Assembly (NCBI GenBank): GCA_948099385.1
Contig: CANUEZ040000020.1
Location: forward strand, 6,418,501 to 6,482,500
DNA length: 64,000 nt
Direction: 5' to 3'
DNA from: Fasciola hepatica
Lineage: Eukaryota; Platyhelminthes; Trematoda; Plagiorchiida; Fasciolidae
Numbering within the stretch: position 1 is the stretch's first letter; each line of letters opens with the position of its first letter. The notes under the pieces are model-generated. The model made no database searches. It saw only the letters and a program-made list of their open reading frames with translations, and was not told the DNA's origin. Positions 36,201 through 44,754 of the stretch are shown in pieces. The translations under genes and the position numbers were made by a program.

Positions 36201-36590
36201 ATCGATAAGCTGCAGCCTACGTGAATCAACAAGTAATTCATAGTGCTGCAGAAAATCGATTCCCAGTATGCCTGTGGGAACATCCGCAAGAATGAACGTC
36301 CACAGATACCGTCGTCGTGGTCCCAGGTTGACCGCAAGCTGTCTCGTGCCGTAGGTAGGAATGGAGGAACCATTCGCCGCTGACAGCCGAAGCAAAGAAG
36401 CTCGTGGCTTGTCTTTACCAACCGGCATAACAGAAACTTGGGCCCCAGTGTCGACTAGGAACCTAGCGTTAGTGCACGAATCATGCACGTAAAATAAACG
36501 GCCAACCTGAGACTGATTGCCGGCGAGTACGGCCGCTTCTACTCGCCGGCAGTGGCGTTTCCCGCCGCGTATGAACACGGCTGTCTGCAC
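33240..36590 (-). CDS. pol: Pol polyprotein: protease, reverse transcriptase, RNase H, integrase
   Basis: 1,116 codons with every catalytic residue in place. Protease: LVDTGA (DTG 47-49). [11 protein letters not shown] (250-258), [13 protein letters not shown] (motif A), [13 protein letters not shown] (motif B), VYIDDLL with the YIDD box at 345-348, and FLGHKI. RNase H: DAS (495-497), E536, TDHKPL (D561) and ADALSR (D606). Integrase: H685, H689, C719, C722 zinc domain, then the D751, D810, E846 triad with exactly 35 residues between the last two. The tail has 19-residue repeats and ends [15 protein letters not shown]. The Met start at 36,590 is probably not used: pol lies in the -1 frame of gag, overlaps it by 52 bases and is likely made by frameshifting at 36,563-36,557. 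It copies the element RNA and integrates the DNA. Confidence 0.97.
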   Translation of the reverse strand: MQTAVFIRGGKRHCRRVEAAVLAGNQSQVGRLFYVHDSCTNARFLVDTGAQVSVMPVGKDKPRASLLRLSAANGSSIPTYGTRQLAVNLGPRRRYLWTFILADVPTGILGIDFLQHYELLVDSRRLQLIDPSSDIKFTGTAARTDAHRITGLFSNIPHDFQSLFIKFPILTKPFEEIETVTDRVAHHIVTNGPPVTARPRRLAPDKLVFAKREFDTLLSKGIVRPSHSPWASPLHMVLKKDGVSWRPCGDYRALNSVTRHDSYPIPHIHDITASLHGTTVFSKIDLVRAYHQIPVAAEDVEKTAVTTPFGLFEFLRMPFGLRNAAHTFQRFIDSITRDLEFVHVYIDDLLIASSSVDEHFQHLTLLFQRLSEHRIVVNPDKCELGKPELVFLGHKITREGIKPCEDKVRAILDYAVPSSIKELKAFLGLVNFYGRFIPHAAERLLPLTDLLRGNPRKLSLTDAARVAFSEIKATLAQTTLLMHPVPSATLSIAVDASDFAIGAVLQQSVSGIWQPLEFYSRRLNPTETKYSAFGRELLAAYNAVKHFRHAVEGRYFILFTDHKPLTYALHTKSDRYSPREVRHLDYISQFTTDLRHVKGESNCVADALSRIPLNAIKSPVLDIPAMAAAQAQDSSCMEAAQSSSLQCQSVPLATSAGTILCDMSTGIPRPVVPSAYRRLVFDTLHGLSHPGIAASLRLVAARYVWPSMNKDVRMWAKQCLQCQRSKVHRHVASPIGTFATPDARFDHIHVDIVGPLTPSHGYTYLLTCIDRFTRWPEAIPISIVTAESVARHLIERWIALYGCPSTITTDRGQQFESDLFSSLTHMLGTERIRTTAYHPASNGLVERFHRQLKAALRAHESPDWYETLPLVLLGIRTCIKADIQCSAAELVYGTTLRLPGEFFTPRSTDSLAVQTYVHRLSTYMQTLAPAQTRMQRRQVFVPTELETCSHVFIRVDSVRKPLQQPYEGPFRVISRHDKTFKVDRHGRVDTVSIDRLKAAYVDDSVSPADMRFDVNPALPVDDTSVSRQGLRLALPATTSNEAIVSRSGQHPVGTATTSNEAIVSRSSQQPVGPATSSNENTVSRSSQQSTPTHPSVNEAPVSRSGRKIVCPARFRD
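33281..33515 (-). repeat. 57-bp tandem repeats in the pol 3' end
   Basis: The block AACGTGAGAC recurs at 33,281, 33,338, 33,395 and 33,452, with a weaker copy at 33,509. The period is exactly 57 bp, or 19 codons. Each unit encodes a version of NEAxVSRSG/S. The last unit is the family's normal SRSGR terminus, so the tail seems to have grown by duplication of its own end. The frame is kept. Confidence 0.9.
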
Positions 36591-37402
36591 CTACGGGCGG
36601 CTGGTCCGAAAACGCGATGGAACCAACAAAAGCCGCTGGTAGGATGATCGGGTTTGGATGAGGCAGGTGAGGCGGATTCACGGCGGACGTGGGCAGTGGA
36701 GGGCGCCCGTCCGTGCCGCTGTTTACGTGGGCTACTGCGAGGTGTAGGTATTTCAACTCTGTCCTTGAAGGACAGGCGGCGCTGGATGGATCGAGAGTGC
36801 CGAGGCCTCTCCGGCGATTCATCCAGGTCGACACCCCTAGGATTTCGCGATGTCGTGGCAATGAGGGGATTAGCCCCACTGCCGACACGTGCGACAATTT
36901 TGTCAGCCACGGCGGCTGCTCGTTCCAAGGACGAGTCCTCGAGGAGAGCAGTAACGGTGGTCTGAACGTGGAAGGGTAGAGAATCCAACCACAGTTCCTT
37001 AACTATCTCCGAATCCTTATCGGCGGGCCCTGCCAAAGACCGGAGATGAGCTAGGTGGCGGCTGGGTTTAGTATCACCTATGGGGTGCCGTGCTAGTAGC
37101 TGACGTAGCCTTTCCTCCCGAGAAGGAAGGAAATGTTGTAGTATAGCCTCCTTAAGCCGATCGTACGGCTGCACTTGAGGAGGATTTAATACCAAATCCC
37201 TCACCGAGGCGATAACATCACCTGGAATAGCCTCTAAGGCATAGGAAAATCGTTGGCGTTGGCCAACAATCCTACGTGCCTCAAACTGCAGCTCTAAAGC
37301 TGCAAACCAAACCTCTGGATCATGAGGGATAAACGCCACGGGTTTAAAGGAAACCGCAGACAGAGTGAGATCTGTGTCGAGCTGCGCCTTATCCTCTGAC
37401 AT
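36539..37402 (-). CDS. gag: Gag polyprotein with a C-H-C-C box
   Basis: 287 codons. The N-terminal half has [19 protein letters not shown] (about 24-42) and [20 protein letters not shown], the Gag core typical of CsRn1/Kabuki-type gypsy elements. [15 protein letters not shown] and [12 protein letters not shown] follow, then an Arg/Ser/Pro-rich basic region. Near the C-terminus is [19 protein letters not shown], that is C259-x2-H262-x9-C272-x3-C276, in place of the usual CCHC knuckle. It packages element RNA in cytoplasmic particles. The ATG at 37,402 is the first in frame after the 5' LTR and leader. It stops at TAG 36,539, overlapping pol. Confidence 0.95.
   Translation of the reverse strand: MSEDKAQLDTDLTLSAVSFKPVAFIPHDPEVWFAALELQFEARRIVGQRQRFSYALEAIPGDVIASVRDLVLNPPQVQPYDRLKEAILQHFLPSREERLRQLLARHPIGDTKPSRHLAHLRSLAGPADKDSEIVKELWLDSLPFHVQTTVTALLEDSSLERAAAVADKIVARVGSGANPLIATTSRNPRGVDLDESPERPRHSRSIQRRLSFKDRVEIPTPRSSPRKQRHGRAPSTAHVRRESASPASSKPDHPTSGFCWFHRVFGPAARRCRQPCSYAAGNATAGE
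36557..36563 (-). promoter_or_regulatory. -1 ribosomal frameshift site GGGAAAC
   Basis: On the sense strand the heptamer G-GGA-AAC is in exact X-XXY-YYZ phase for gag: codons GGA (281) and AAC (282) become GGG AAA in pol. It lies 18 bases before the gag stop, inside the gag/pol overlap. This is the canonical retroviral-type slippery sequence. I have not established a downstream pseudoknot, but the following sense sequence is GC-rich. Confidence 0.85.
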
Positions 37403-37535
37403 GGCTACGTTGCGATAATATATCGTAAAAAATATATATCGTGCAACGAAAGGAGGACGTGAAACAGCGATAAATCACAGACTCACCGGGCGGGCGAATA
37501 ATCCAGGAGGTTCTGGAAGTTCTTGGGCTCACCAA
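37403..37535 (-). other. Gypsy leader with candidate primer-binding site
   Basis: One base after the 5' LTR, the sense strand reads TGGTGAGCCCAAGAAC (37,534-37,519). TGG pairs with the CCA end of a tRNA. The clade is known for priming from tRNA-Trp, and the first six bases fit that. The rest I could not verify without a tRNA set. Confidence 0.6.
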
Positions 37536-37947
37536 TATAGAAGACGTTCGGGTGCGGCTGGCGAACGTGTCTCCTATCGGGTCTAGCAGCGAATACCAAC
37601 GATATCCCCTCTATCGGACGAATAGAGAAGACGTAAGTCGGTTTGCAGATGCGAGGTGTATTCTATATATCGTGGCACCGAAACAGTACCGATACGAGAA
37701 ATACACCGAACGGAAAACGGAACGAAACGCGACGGCTGTGCTGAGAGCGAACCGCGAGCGAACGAACGAAAGTGAAAGTGATTTGAAACGAGGTCGACGG
37801 AAACCTCGGAAAAGTCAGTCCAGTAAAACGTAGGCAACCGGGGAACACTGAGGTCAATGTCAAACGTCAGAAAAGATCGTGGAGAAAATAGATCCAAAAT
37901 GGTGTCCAGAAAATAGTCATTTTCTCAAAACGATCGAGGTCACTACA
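37536..37947 (-). repeat. 5' LTR of the complete gypsy element
   Basis: 412 bp, matching 32,270-32,681 throughout. It should hold the promoter of the element. Next to the resumed older LTR at 37,948 it forms an almost uninterrupted inverted repeat about 220 bp per arm (37,536-37,760 against 37,948-38,172), a potential hairpin. Confidence 0.95.
37662..37672 (-). promoter_or_regulatory. TATA-like element in the 5' LTR
   Basis: The sense strand reads ACGATATATAGAA about midway through the LTR. It is the best match to a TATA box there, and a start point some 30 bases downstream would define the R region. This is inferred from sequence only. Confidence 0.4.
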
Positions 37948-38176
37948 CGCTCGCGGTTCGCTCTCAGCACAGCCGTCGCGTTTCGTTCCGTTTTCCGTTC
38001 GGTGTATTTCTCGTATCGGTACTGTTTCAGTGCTACGATATATAGAATACACCTCGCATCTGTAAACCGACTTACGTCTTCTCTATTCGTCCGATAGAGG
38101 GGATATCGTTGGTATTCGCTGCTAGACCCGATAGGAGACACGTTCGCCAGCAGCACTCGAACGTCTTCTATAATAT
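37948..38176 (+). mobile_element. Older solo LTR, second part
   Basis: Continues the LTR interrupted at 32,269 and starts with the duplicated CGCT (37,948-37,951). It ends CTTCTATA at 38,172, followed by the ATAT duplication (38,173-38,176). The two parts minus the duplicated 4 bp total 412 bp. Confidence 0.95.
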
Positions 38177-38339
38177 TATGGCTAAAAATGGTGTTGAAAA
38201 GTCTGTAAGGAATAAAACTAAGAGTATCTCGGTGAGCAAAACGATCATCATTGTCATCATCGTGCTGGTTGGGATGTTGGATTAAGGAAGAACTCTTCTT
38301 TCAACTATTTATTAACCGATTATCGTATGCTCCCACGCT

Positions 38340-39850
38340 GGATCACTGATTGGAAGATTGATAGCATTGTCTGATTTTATCCATCATCGGGAGTATAATA
38401 AACTGGGTGTCATTTTGCTGTATGAAAATTGGCTCTACTCTCATACGGATGGTGAAATTATCACAGTAGATGATTTTGCTGCGTTTCTTGCAAATCGACC
38501 ATCTCCGTACCGCAAACGTGACGGAGGCTTCAAGACTTCCATAGGTGAATGGTAATGTAAACAGACGAAATGTATTTTTACATATTCCACGTCTCAGATG
38601 GGTACTTCTGCACCAGAGCGCAAACATAAACTCTTAGTTCATCACACGTCTATAATTCTTGTTAACATATACATTTCCCCTACTTATCCTCTCTCTGAGC
38701 CTAATGAATTCTCCCATATTGTTTCCACAAATCTACTGAAGTTTATTGAATCCTCCCTATGTTTTGTCTCTGTCGACTTTAACAGGTCCAGTACGGGATC
38801 CCTCAAACTGCTTGACCTGACCAATATTATAACCTCCACTGCCAGACTTGACGCCACGCTCGATCTATATCGTGTTACCATTCCAGACTTGTAGCTCTCC
38901 ACTCGGCTGTTCTGACCATGTGATTTTAAAGGATTCCCTAATGATTTATTCGAATGGTAAACATACAAATTTCTCTCAAACCACACGCGTAAAATGAAGG
39001 GGTGACAGTATTAGCCAGAAAACGTCACGTGATTCAAAGATATGGTTGATAATTCTGAAGTGAATATATTTCCCCACCCGACCCCTCATTGTTTTGTGGA
39101 CACGCTACTCCAGCTTGAATGATTACTGCGCCATGAAAACTTTGTACATCCGACGCCGCCATTATCTCTCCCCTTAGACTGAGCGACTGCGTGGTCTGAA
39201 GAAGTGTGCCGTCAACGCTAGAGACCACGGTGTATTGATAGTTCTAATAAAATCCATCAAAACTGAGTTTCAAACACTAAAAGTTCTTTACTTCCATTCA
39301 CTGACAGTCAGCAGCATTTACAGGTACACATGGAGGGCGATCATTTAACTAAACAGTCCTAACTTGCGTAGGCAATCATCATTAACAGGAGTTGATGAAC
39401 TCAGTCCTCGGTTTATAGCAGCCGCATACCCAACCTTCATTCCACACTATGTTTCTGACTTCCACGAGAACCCTATCGTGGAGGATATCATCCCCTAGGA
39501 CGTAAAGTAAGAGCTCACTCACCTCCACGCACACAAGGCGAGCGGCCCAGAATGGTTCCTACCGGTCCTGTTGAAGGAATGCTTGAGTACAATATCCCCT
39601 TGTATATGCCTAAATCATGGTGTCATTCCTGATTGTTGGTAAGTGGTTTCTATCACTCAGTACCCAAAAACTAAACTATGCCCGGCAGAGTGTACATCAG
39701 TAGATCTTAGAGTGTTTGAAAAAATTATACCGAAAATACTGCCTACTCAGAATAATGTGTTGGATTCCAAGCAATTTGCATGTCCCCGATCACGATCAGT
39801 TCTAGATGTATTGGCCTTGTCCATCTGTTCTATCATATATTAACCACAAA
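38340..39850 (+). pseudogene. CR1-like LINE endonuclease plus RT fragment (right arm)
   Basis: Mirror of 17,335-18,845. The endonuclease (38,358-38,890) has ENWLYSHTDGE, VNIYISPTYPLS and VDFNRSS, with Val replacing the Gly of GDFN. The RT fingers (about 39,530-39,843) have HKASGPEWFLPVLLKE, then PKTKLCPAEC and PRSRSVLDVLALS. Several stops lie between, and no YxDD palm is present. Its 5' end lies near the older LTR. Confidence 0.8.
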
Positions 39851-40149
39851 TGCCAAGTAGTTAAGGTCTGTTTATTTATCACTGCATACTTACTTCTTTC
39901 TACTTACCAAGTCCTCCAGATTGTCATCTTAACATTGATTTTGTTCTATACTTATATATCATTGATGCTGGTTTACTACTATTGTCTCCACATTGTATGT
40001 GTCGGTGATATGATTTCCAGAATGCCCAATTCAAACAGCTTCAAATTACCTCCTTTCACAACAGAGAGTAACTGGAGGCTGGGTGGCCACATTTATCAAA
40101 TCCACCTGGAGTGGCAGATCTGAACTCGTTTATTCATACTCAGTGAACT

Positions 40150-40937
40150 ATACTGACTGATTAGTTATGCAGAGTCATTCTAAATGTTTTCACTTTAGAC
40201 GCACTATTTTAACAAAATTATACGTAGCTCCGGTTTGCACACAGAAAGCTATTTTATCTTCCTATGACTCATTTTTACCTTTCTTTGTTTCTTTGTTTGA
40301 AGACTTATTGCATAACATAGTAGGCGACCATAATCATGCTTCCACCGAGCTCCTCACTGCATTTGGTTCAACTGACCTTTATGTTTCTCCAACCAGAGAC
40401 AACTCTGTTTTAGACAGGATTATCACCAATCATCCTGAATTATTCTCCACAAAGCTGTATGCATCTGTCTAAACCAGTGTCCATCGTCTGCTTCAGTTGA
40501 GGCCCAAGATACATTCCCGGTCTGTTTTCGATTTTTTACAGCAAATAAGCGAAATAAAAATCCATCTCCGAAATTCTTCATGTGAAAACATTATTCTGCC
40601 ACAAACATCCTTTTATCATACATTTTCCTGGTTTTCTTTCCAATCGTCACTCAGTAGCACTGTCAAGCTTTTCTAGAGATGATCAATTTAATTTTGGATA
40701 TGTGCTACTCTTAGAAACCCTCTTTCTCTGTAACGGAGTGCCGATTCTTCGAAGTTGAAATTCCTTAAAAGGATGAAGGGAATATTTCTACAGCGCCTAT
40801 GATAATTTCAACGTAGGGCACATTTCCCTTTTGATAAAGGAAGAAATTACACGCGTTGACTCGTCGCATGCTAGTCATTTCCTATGTGGCCACAATAGTA
40901 ACCGACTATGGCAAGGGATTCGACTTCAAGGATGATC
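40150..40937 (+). pseudogene. CR1-like LINE endonuclease end and linker (right arm)
   Basis: Mirror of 16,248-17,035. IVGDHNHASTELL, SPTRDNSVLDRIITN and LRPKIHSRSVFDFLQQ mark the end of an AP-endonuclease and the following linker. The piece ends where an R1 fragment begins. Its last 210 bp are a diverged match to 44,755-44,960. The sequence between the LINE pieces (39,850-40,150) may be their degraded junction. Confidence 0.75.
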
Positions 40938-41120
40938 GGGTTGGGACAAATCTAATGCTTTGAGAATGTGAGGCTAAATGACCATGTGAACACACAAAGA
41001 AAGACTCCATCTACTGTGTATTGAACGCAGGAAAATCAGTTACGCCAGAAGTGTGTAGGGCTCCAAAATATCCGGACATATCAATACAAGAATTTTCACA
41101 TCATTTGCAACTGTAAATGA
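40938..41120 (+). repeat. R1 fragment (right arm)
   Basis: Starts at GGGTTGGGACAAATC, as does the corresponding block at 29,826. It includes GTGTAGGGCTCCAAAATATCC and lacks a short internal piece relative to the fuller copy. Confidence 0.75.
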
Positions 41121-41849
41121 TATCTTCGGATCAATGATCCAACATTCTATTGAAGGAATCGAATGTGTCTCTTTTTTCGGCAGTGTATTTCCCTCACTAT
41201 ATCCTTCGTTCTCTATTTTCTCCACCAATATCAATGGTGAAGTATACATGGAGGAAACCTGGGGATCACTAGGATATCTTCAACTTCCTTGTTGTTAAAT
41301 TGTTTCATTCGAACATGTCTGGCATTATCATTTTAAGTTATGGCGAGCACTTACACACACGTGCATACTGGATCTTATCGGACTTTTGTGGTGGAACTTC
41401 AGTTGAACTCACTTCCACAAAAATCAACAACATCGAATGACTGAAGACTCAGACATAACTAGACTCCATTTTATCAGGGCCTAAAACATGCTAATCTGAC
41501 TGTGAAATGTTGCAAGTTGGATCATAAAAATATCAAGAGGCAATAATCTATAGTGGTCATCGGATTGTTTTGGTACTTCTCATTACGAGGTTCGTCGCAG
41601 ACAGTGATGAACTAGAGGAAGAAAGTTATGTCTGTTTCGTTCTCGGTTCGTTCCCCATTACTGAATCGTTTCAAAACTCACGACTTTCAAGTATGTTTCA
41701 CTTCAACTGATCATTTGCAAAATCCAATCTTTTTTAAACACCCAGTAAACTGTGATCCAGGAAAAAAAGAAAGGAGTACTGAAGTACACAGCCTAGTTGT
41801 TATTTTTTCAAAAAATATGATTTTCAACCATTTTTCCGTCAAAATTATC

Positions 41850-42089
41850 ATTCACAGTATTTACTCCTCTCATCCAAATGCTATAGTCTCACCTAACGGA
41901 GATGTATCCTTATGTACAAAATTCTACGGAGGAGAAAATGATCGAGAAAATGGGAGGTGCAGTACAACACGAATGCGTAAATGTGCTGTTAGTGAAGAAG
42001 CCATGTAATTTTGCAAAGGATCATTACTCGCCAAAGTATCTACACTGAACTGACAATAGAAAGTGTAAGATCGGGAAGTATACAACCTG
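41850..42089 (-). repeat. Junction segment J, copy 3 (30-bp deletion)
   Basis: 240 bp inverted relative to copies 1 and 2. A 30-bp piece between TTTTCTC and TAGAATTTTG is missing. Here J sits seamlessly between inverted A and inverted B, so this is probably the ancestral arrangement. Confidence 0.93.
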
Positions 42090-44753
42090 TTTTAAAAATT
42101 CCTCATAATAGCCAGCTTGGTCTTTGATTGTTAAGTGTAAAAGAACCACTAGATTTGCATACTTACAGAAAGTCAGTCACAGATACGAAGGTGAATTGTC
42201 TGAATTTCACTGCCATTTAGAAAACCTGGTCACGACAAAGGAACTCAGAACTGAGCACATTCCTGTTTGCAACTTTAGGCAGTGATAATTGCCATCGCTA
42301 CAAACCCAGGATATTTGGATTTTGATGCGACCTGAATAAAACAGCCCGATTGGATTTTCCTATGATCTGGCATTCTTTGGAATTCCATTAAATGCCCTAG
42401 TTGATGCTAACGGATGAGGTGGAGAATTCTTCTGCTGGATGCCTGCACACAACCTCTGACCATGTGCTCTAGACTAATTGATCAACGTGTGTCCCACGGA
42501 TTGTGAATGTGTTCCATTTCATTCCTAAGGTGTATTGTTCAGTAGGAACTTCACTGTTTCTTCGTATGTTAAGGTTTCGGCAAACATTGGCCGTGTTTTG
42601 GAATTGACCCGAAAGCAATAATTCACAAACAAAATAATGAGCGTGCCACCTTGCTGTGGGCAAATGCTTCACCGGAATGATTCGACTTGAAAACGTTCCA
42701 CAACTTTCCACAGCTACTAGAATTAAGTTAAAGAACTTCATCTGAATTTAATTCTCAGAAGTTTTCTGTACGTTGCTTGTACAATTTTTTATTTGACACT
42801 AATTTCTACTGACAGTAGGCGAATGCTGTTTATCAAATTTCTATGATCCATTGTGTCTCAGTTTTCTACTGCCCGATAACTGTTTCCGTCTGGTATGAAT
42901 TCGTTCACTTCGGACAATGAACCTCTCACATTCAGGGAAAAAAATATTGATGTTTTGTGCACATTTCTTTTGCTCTTCTTCCAAACCGCGTTCATTTTTC
43001 AGTCCAATCTGTGAGATTTCTGTTTAAATTTCGCATTTCTGTGCACGCAAATTTTCGACTCTTGGGAAATCTCGGTTGTAAGTTTCGTTAACTTTATTTG
43101 CTAACGTTTAATGAGTATGGAACGATGTTCAGTTCCAACCATTTATAATAAAATTGTGTCTACTAGTCAGTCGGGATCCAAAGAGAACTCACTCAAGCGA
43201 AAGAAACTGAGAGAGTCTTAGAAACGCCTAAGAAGTGAGAGACAATGGAAAGGCTTTATAAATACCGGTCAAATTTTCCTCTACAATGATAACGGAATCT
43301 GGTATACAATAATATATCGTAACGTCTGGTACACTCCACTGTTTTAAGAATGAGTGATGTTTGACATTGTTCGAAGGTAATCGTTTAGATTTTGGTTGCG
43401 ATTGGCGGACAGATCGTGCAAATTACTGCTTATCGATGGAGGTGAAAATGGTACCCGAAATACCAGTGCTTCGTCTCAACAGACCTAATCTAGTAAGAGG
43501 AATTTGCTCTCATTGAACCATTTCAGTTTATTGGTAAAATGCAATGAATATATGGGTTGTTTGTGCGTGAACCCAGAAGTTGTACACAATGTATTGATCC
43601 GATTGGTGTGGGCAACCAAGCCTTGAGGCTTAAACACAGCTGACAGGATTCATTTCTTGTCACGTTGATCCACGCCATCGATCGGCTAACCTGTCACTAG
43701 TGATTCCATTGTCTAAGCTTTGGGCTCACGATCACACAGGTGCTGATTGTTGAACAGAATTGGCTGTGAGCCATCGATGAGTCAACACATCCCCTCACAA
43801 TCCTACTTTCAATAACAGGCGATGAAACTTGTGCACTCGAGAATAGAATACTTCGAAGATGATGTTCCATTTATATTCTAATTTGAATTCTTCAACTCAA
43901 AACCTTCTGATATCCAATATGGCGGAAAATTATCAAGATCCATTATTCGGCACGAATCTTTCATTGAAGTCTATTGAACTCCCCTATTCAAAGTTGAACT
44001 CCACCATATGCTTAGTGTATGGTGTCAATTAATGATTTTCGGTCTACTTTTGGGTTGCTGAGTGTTTATCACTGTTCGTTTTGAAACAAATCTAAACATT
44101 TTTTCATTCGGTAACTAAGTAATAATATGTATTTGGTTTGAAAATCGTGTAGACCTGATCAGTCTATCGATTCCTTTCATTTGGTCATACCAGAGGATGA
44201 TAGCTTAACTATATTGCACTCGCCATGTTAAGTGAAGCAGAATTTACCTGATTACAACAATGTGTCCTTATCAATGGTAACACTCTGACGGAGTTGTAAT
44301 AAACTCACCATATTATCTAGATGCGATAACAACTTTATATGAAGAACATTCGAGAGAGGCAAACGATCGCGTCAACAATTGGGTGTGTTAATGAATTCCT
44401 TTTGTATATCCAGCCACATGACTGGCCATTGTGATAGTGTACCAGTTCCATGTGATAAATCTCTGTTGCAATCCATAAATATCTAACCATCACTTTTGCG
44501 AAACCTTTTGTGGTTCCACAGGATGCACCGACAAGAATTTCCTCACATCATCCCATTTCTATCAGGTGTTCGAGCACGTTTCATTCCGGTCATTGACACT
44601 GTGACAATCAAATTGCACTGCCTCATTTCCAAAGCTTGATGATGTGCTGCATGTCGGTTGACATGTGCAAAACTTGTCAATCACGGAATCGTGTGACGTA
44701 ACAGTGATGTGAACAGTTTCACTTTTATAATTCTTCGACCACTTTCCACTTCG
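42090..44753. repeat. Segment B, inverted right copy
   Basis: Reverse complement of 24,701-27,363. It contains the minus-strand counterpart of the 90-codon frame (42,469-42,741) and R2-family sequence (43,345-44,185 and 44,395-44,720). Identity is very high. At the left boundary it is continuous with J and inverted A. Confidence 0.95.
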
Positions 44754-44754
44754 T

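Larger units (their letters stand above)
32270..37947 (-). mobile_element. Complete Ty3/gypsy retrotransposon, CsRn1/Boudicca-like
   Basis: 5,678 bp with two 412-bp LTRs that appear identical, gag, pol in the -1 frame, and a 4-bp CGCT target duplication. In element sense the order is 5' LTR (37,947-37,536), primer site, gag, pol (PR-RT-RNase H-IN), G-rich tract and 3' LTR (32,681-32,270). Gag carries the unusual C-H-C-C box, and a TGGTGA primer site lies near the LTR. Both are features described for the CsRn1/Kabuki/Boudicca clade; the clade assignment is inferred from them. It lies inside an older LTR of the same family. No inactivating mutation was seen, so it may be autonomous. There is no envelope gene. 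Confidence 0.95.
27643..42089. repeat. Large palindrome, right arm (inverted A plus inserted retrotransposon)
   Basis: Reverse complement of 15,066-23,847, enlarged by the 5,678-bp element at 32,270-37,947 with its 4-bp duplication. Its outer end runs directly into inverted B, so this side carries the longest contiguous version of the duplicated unit. Confidence 0.97.

Noticed and set aside
36654..36979. Plus-strand frames opposite gag
   Set aside because: Shadows of the gag coding strand without motifs.
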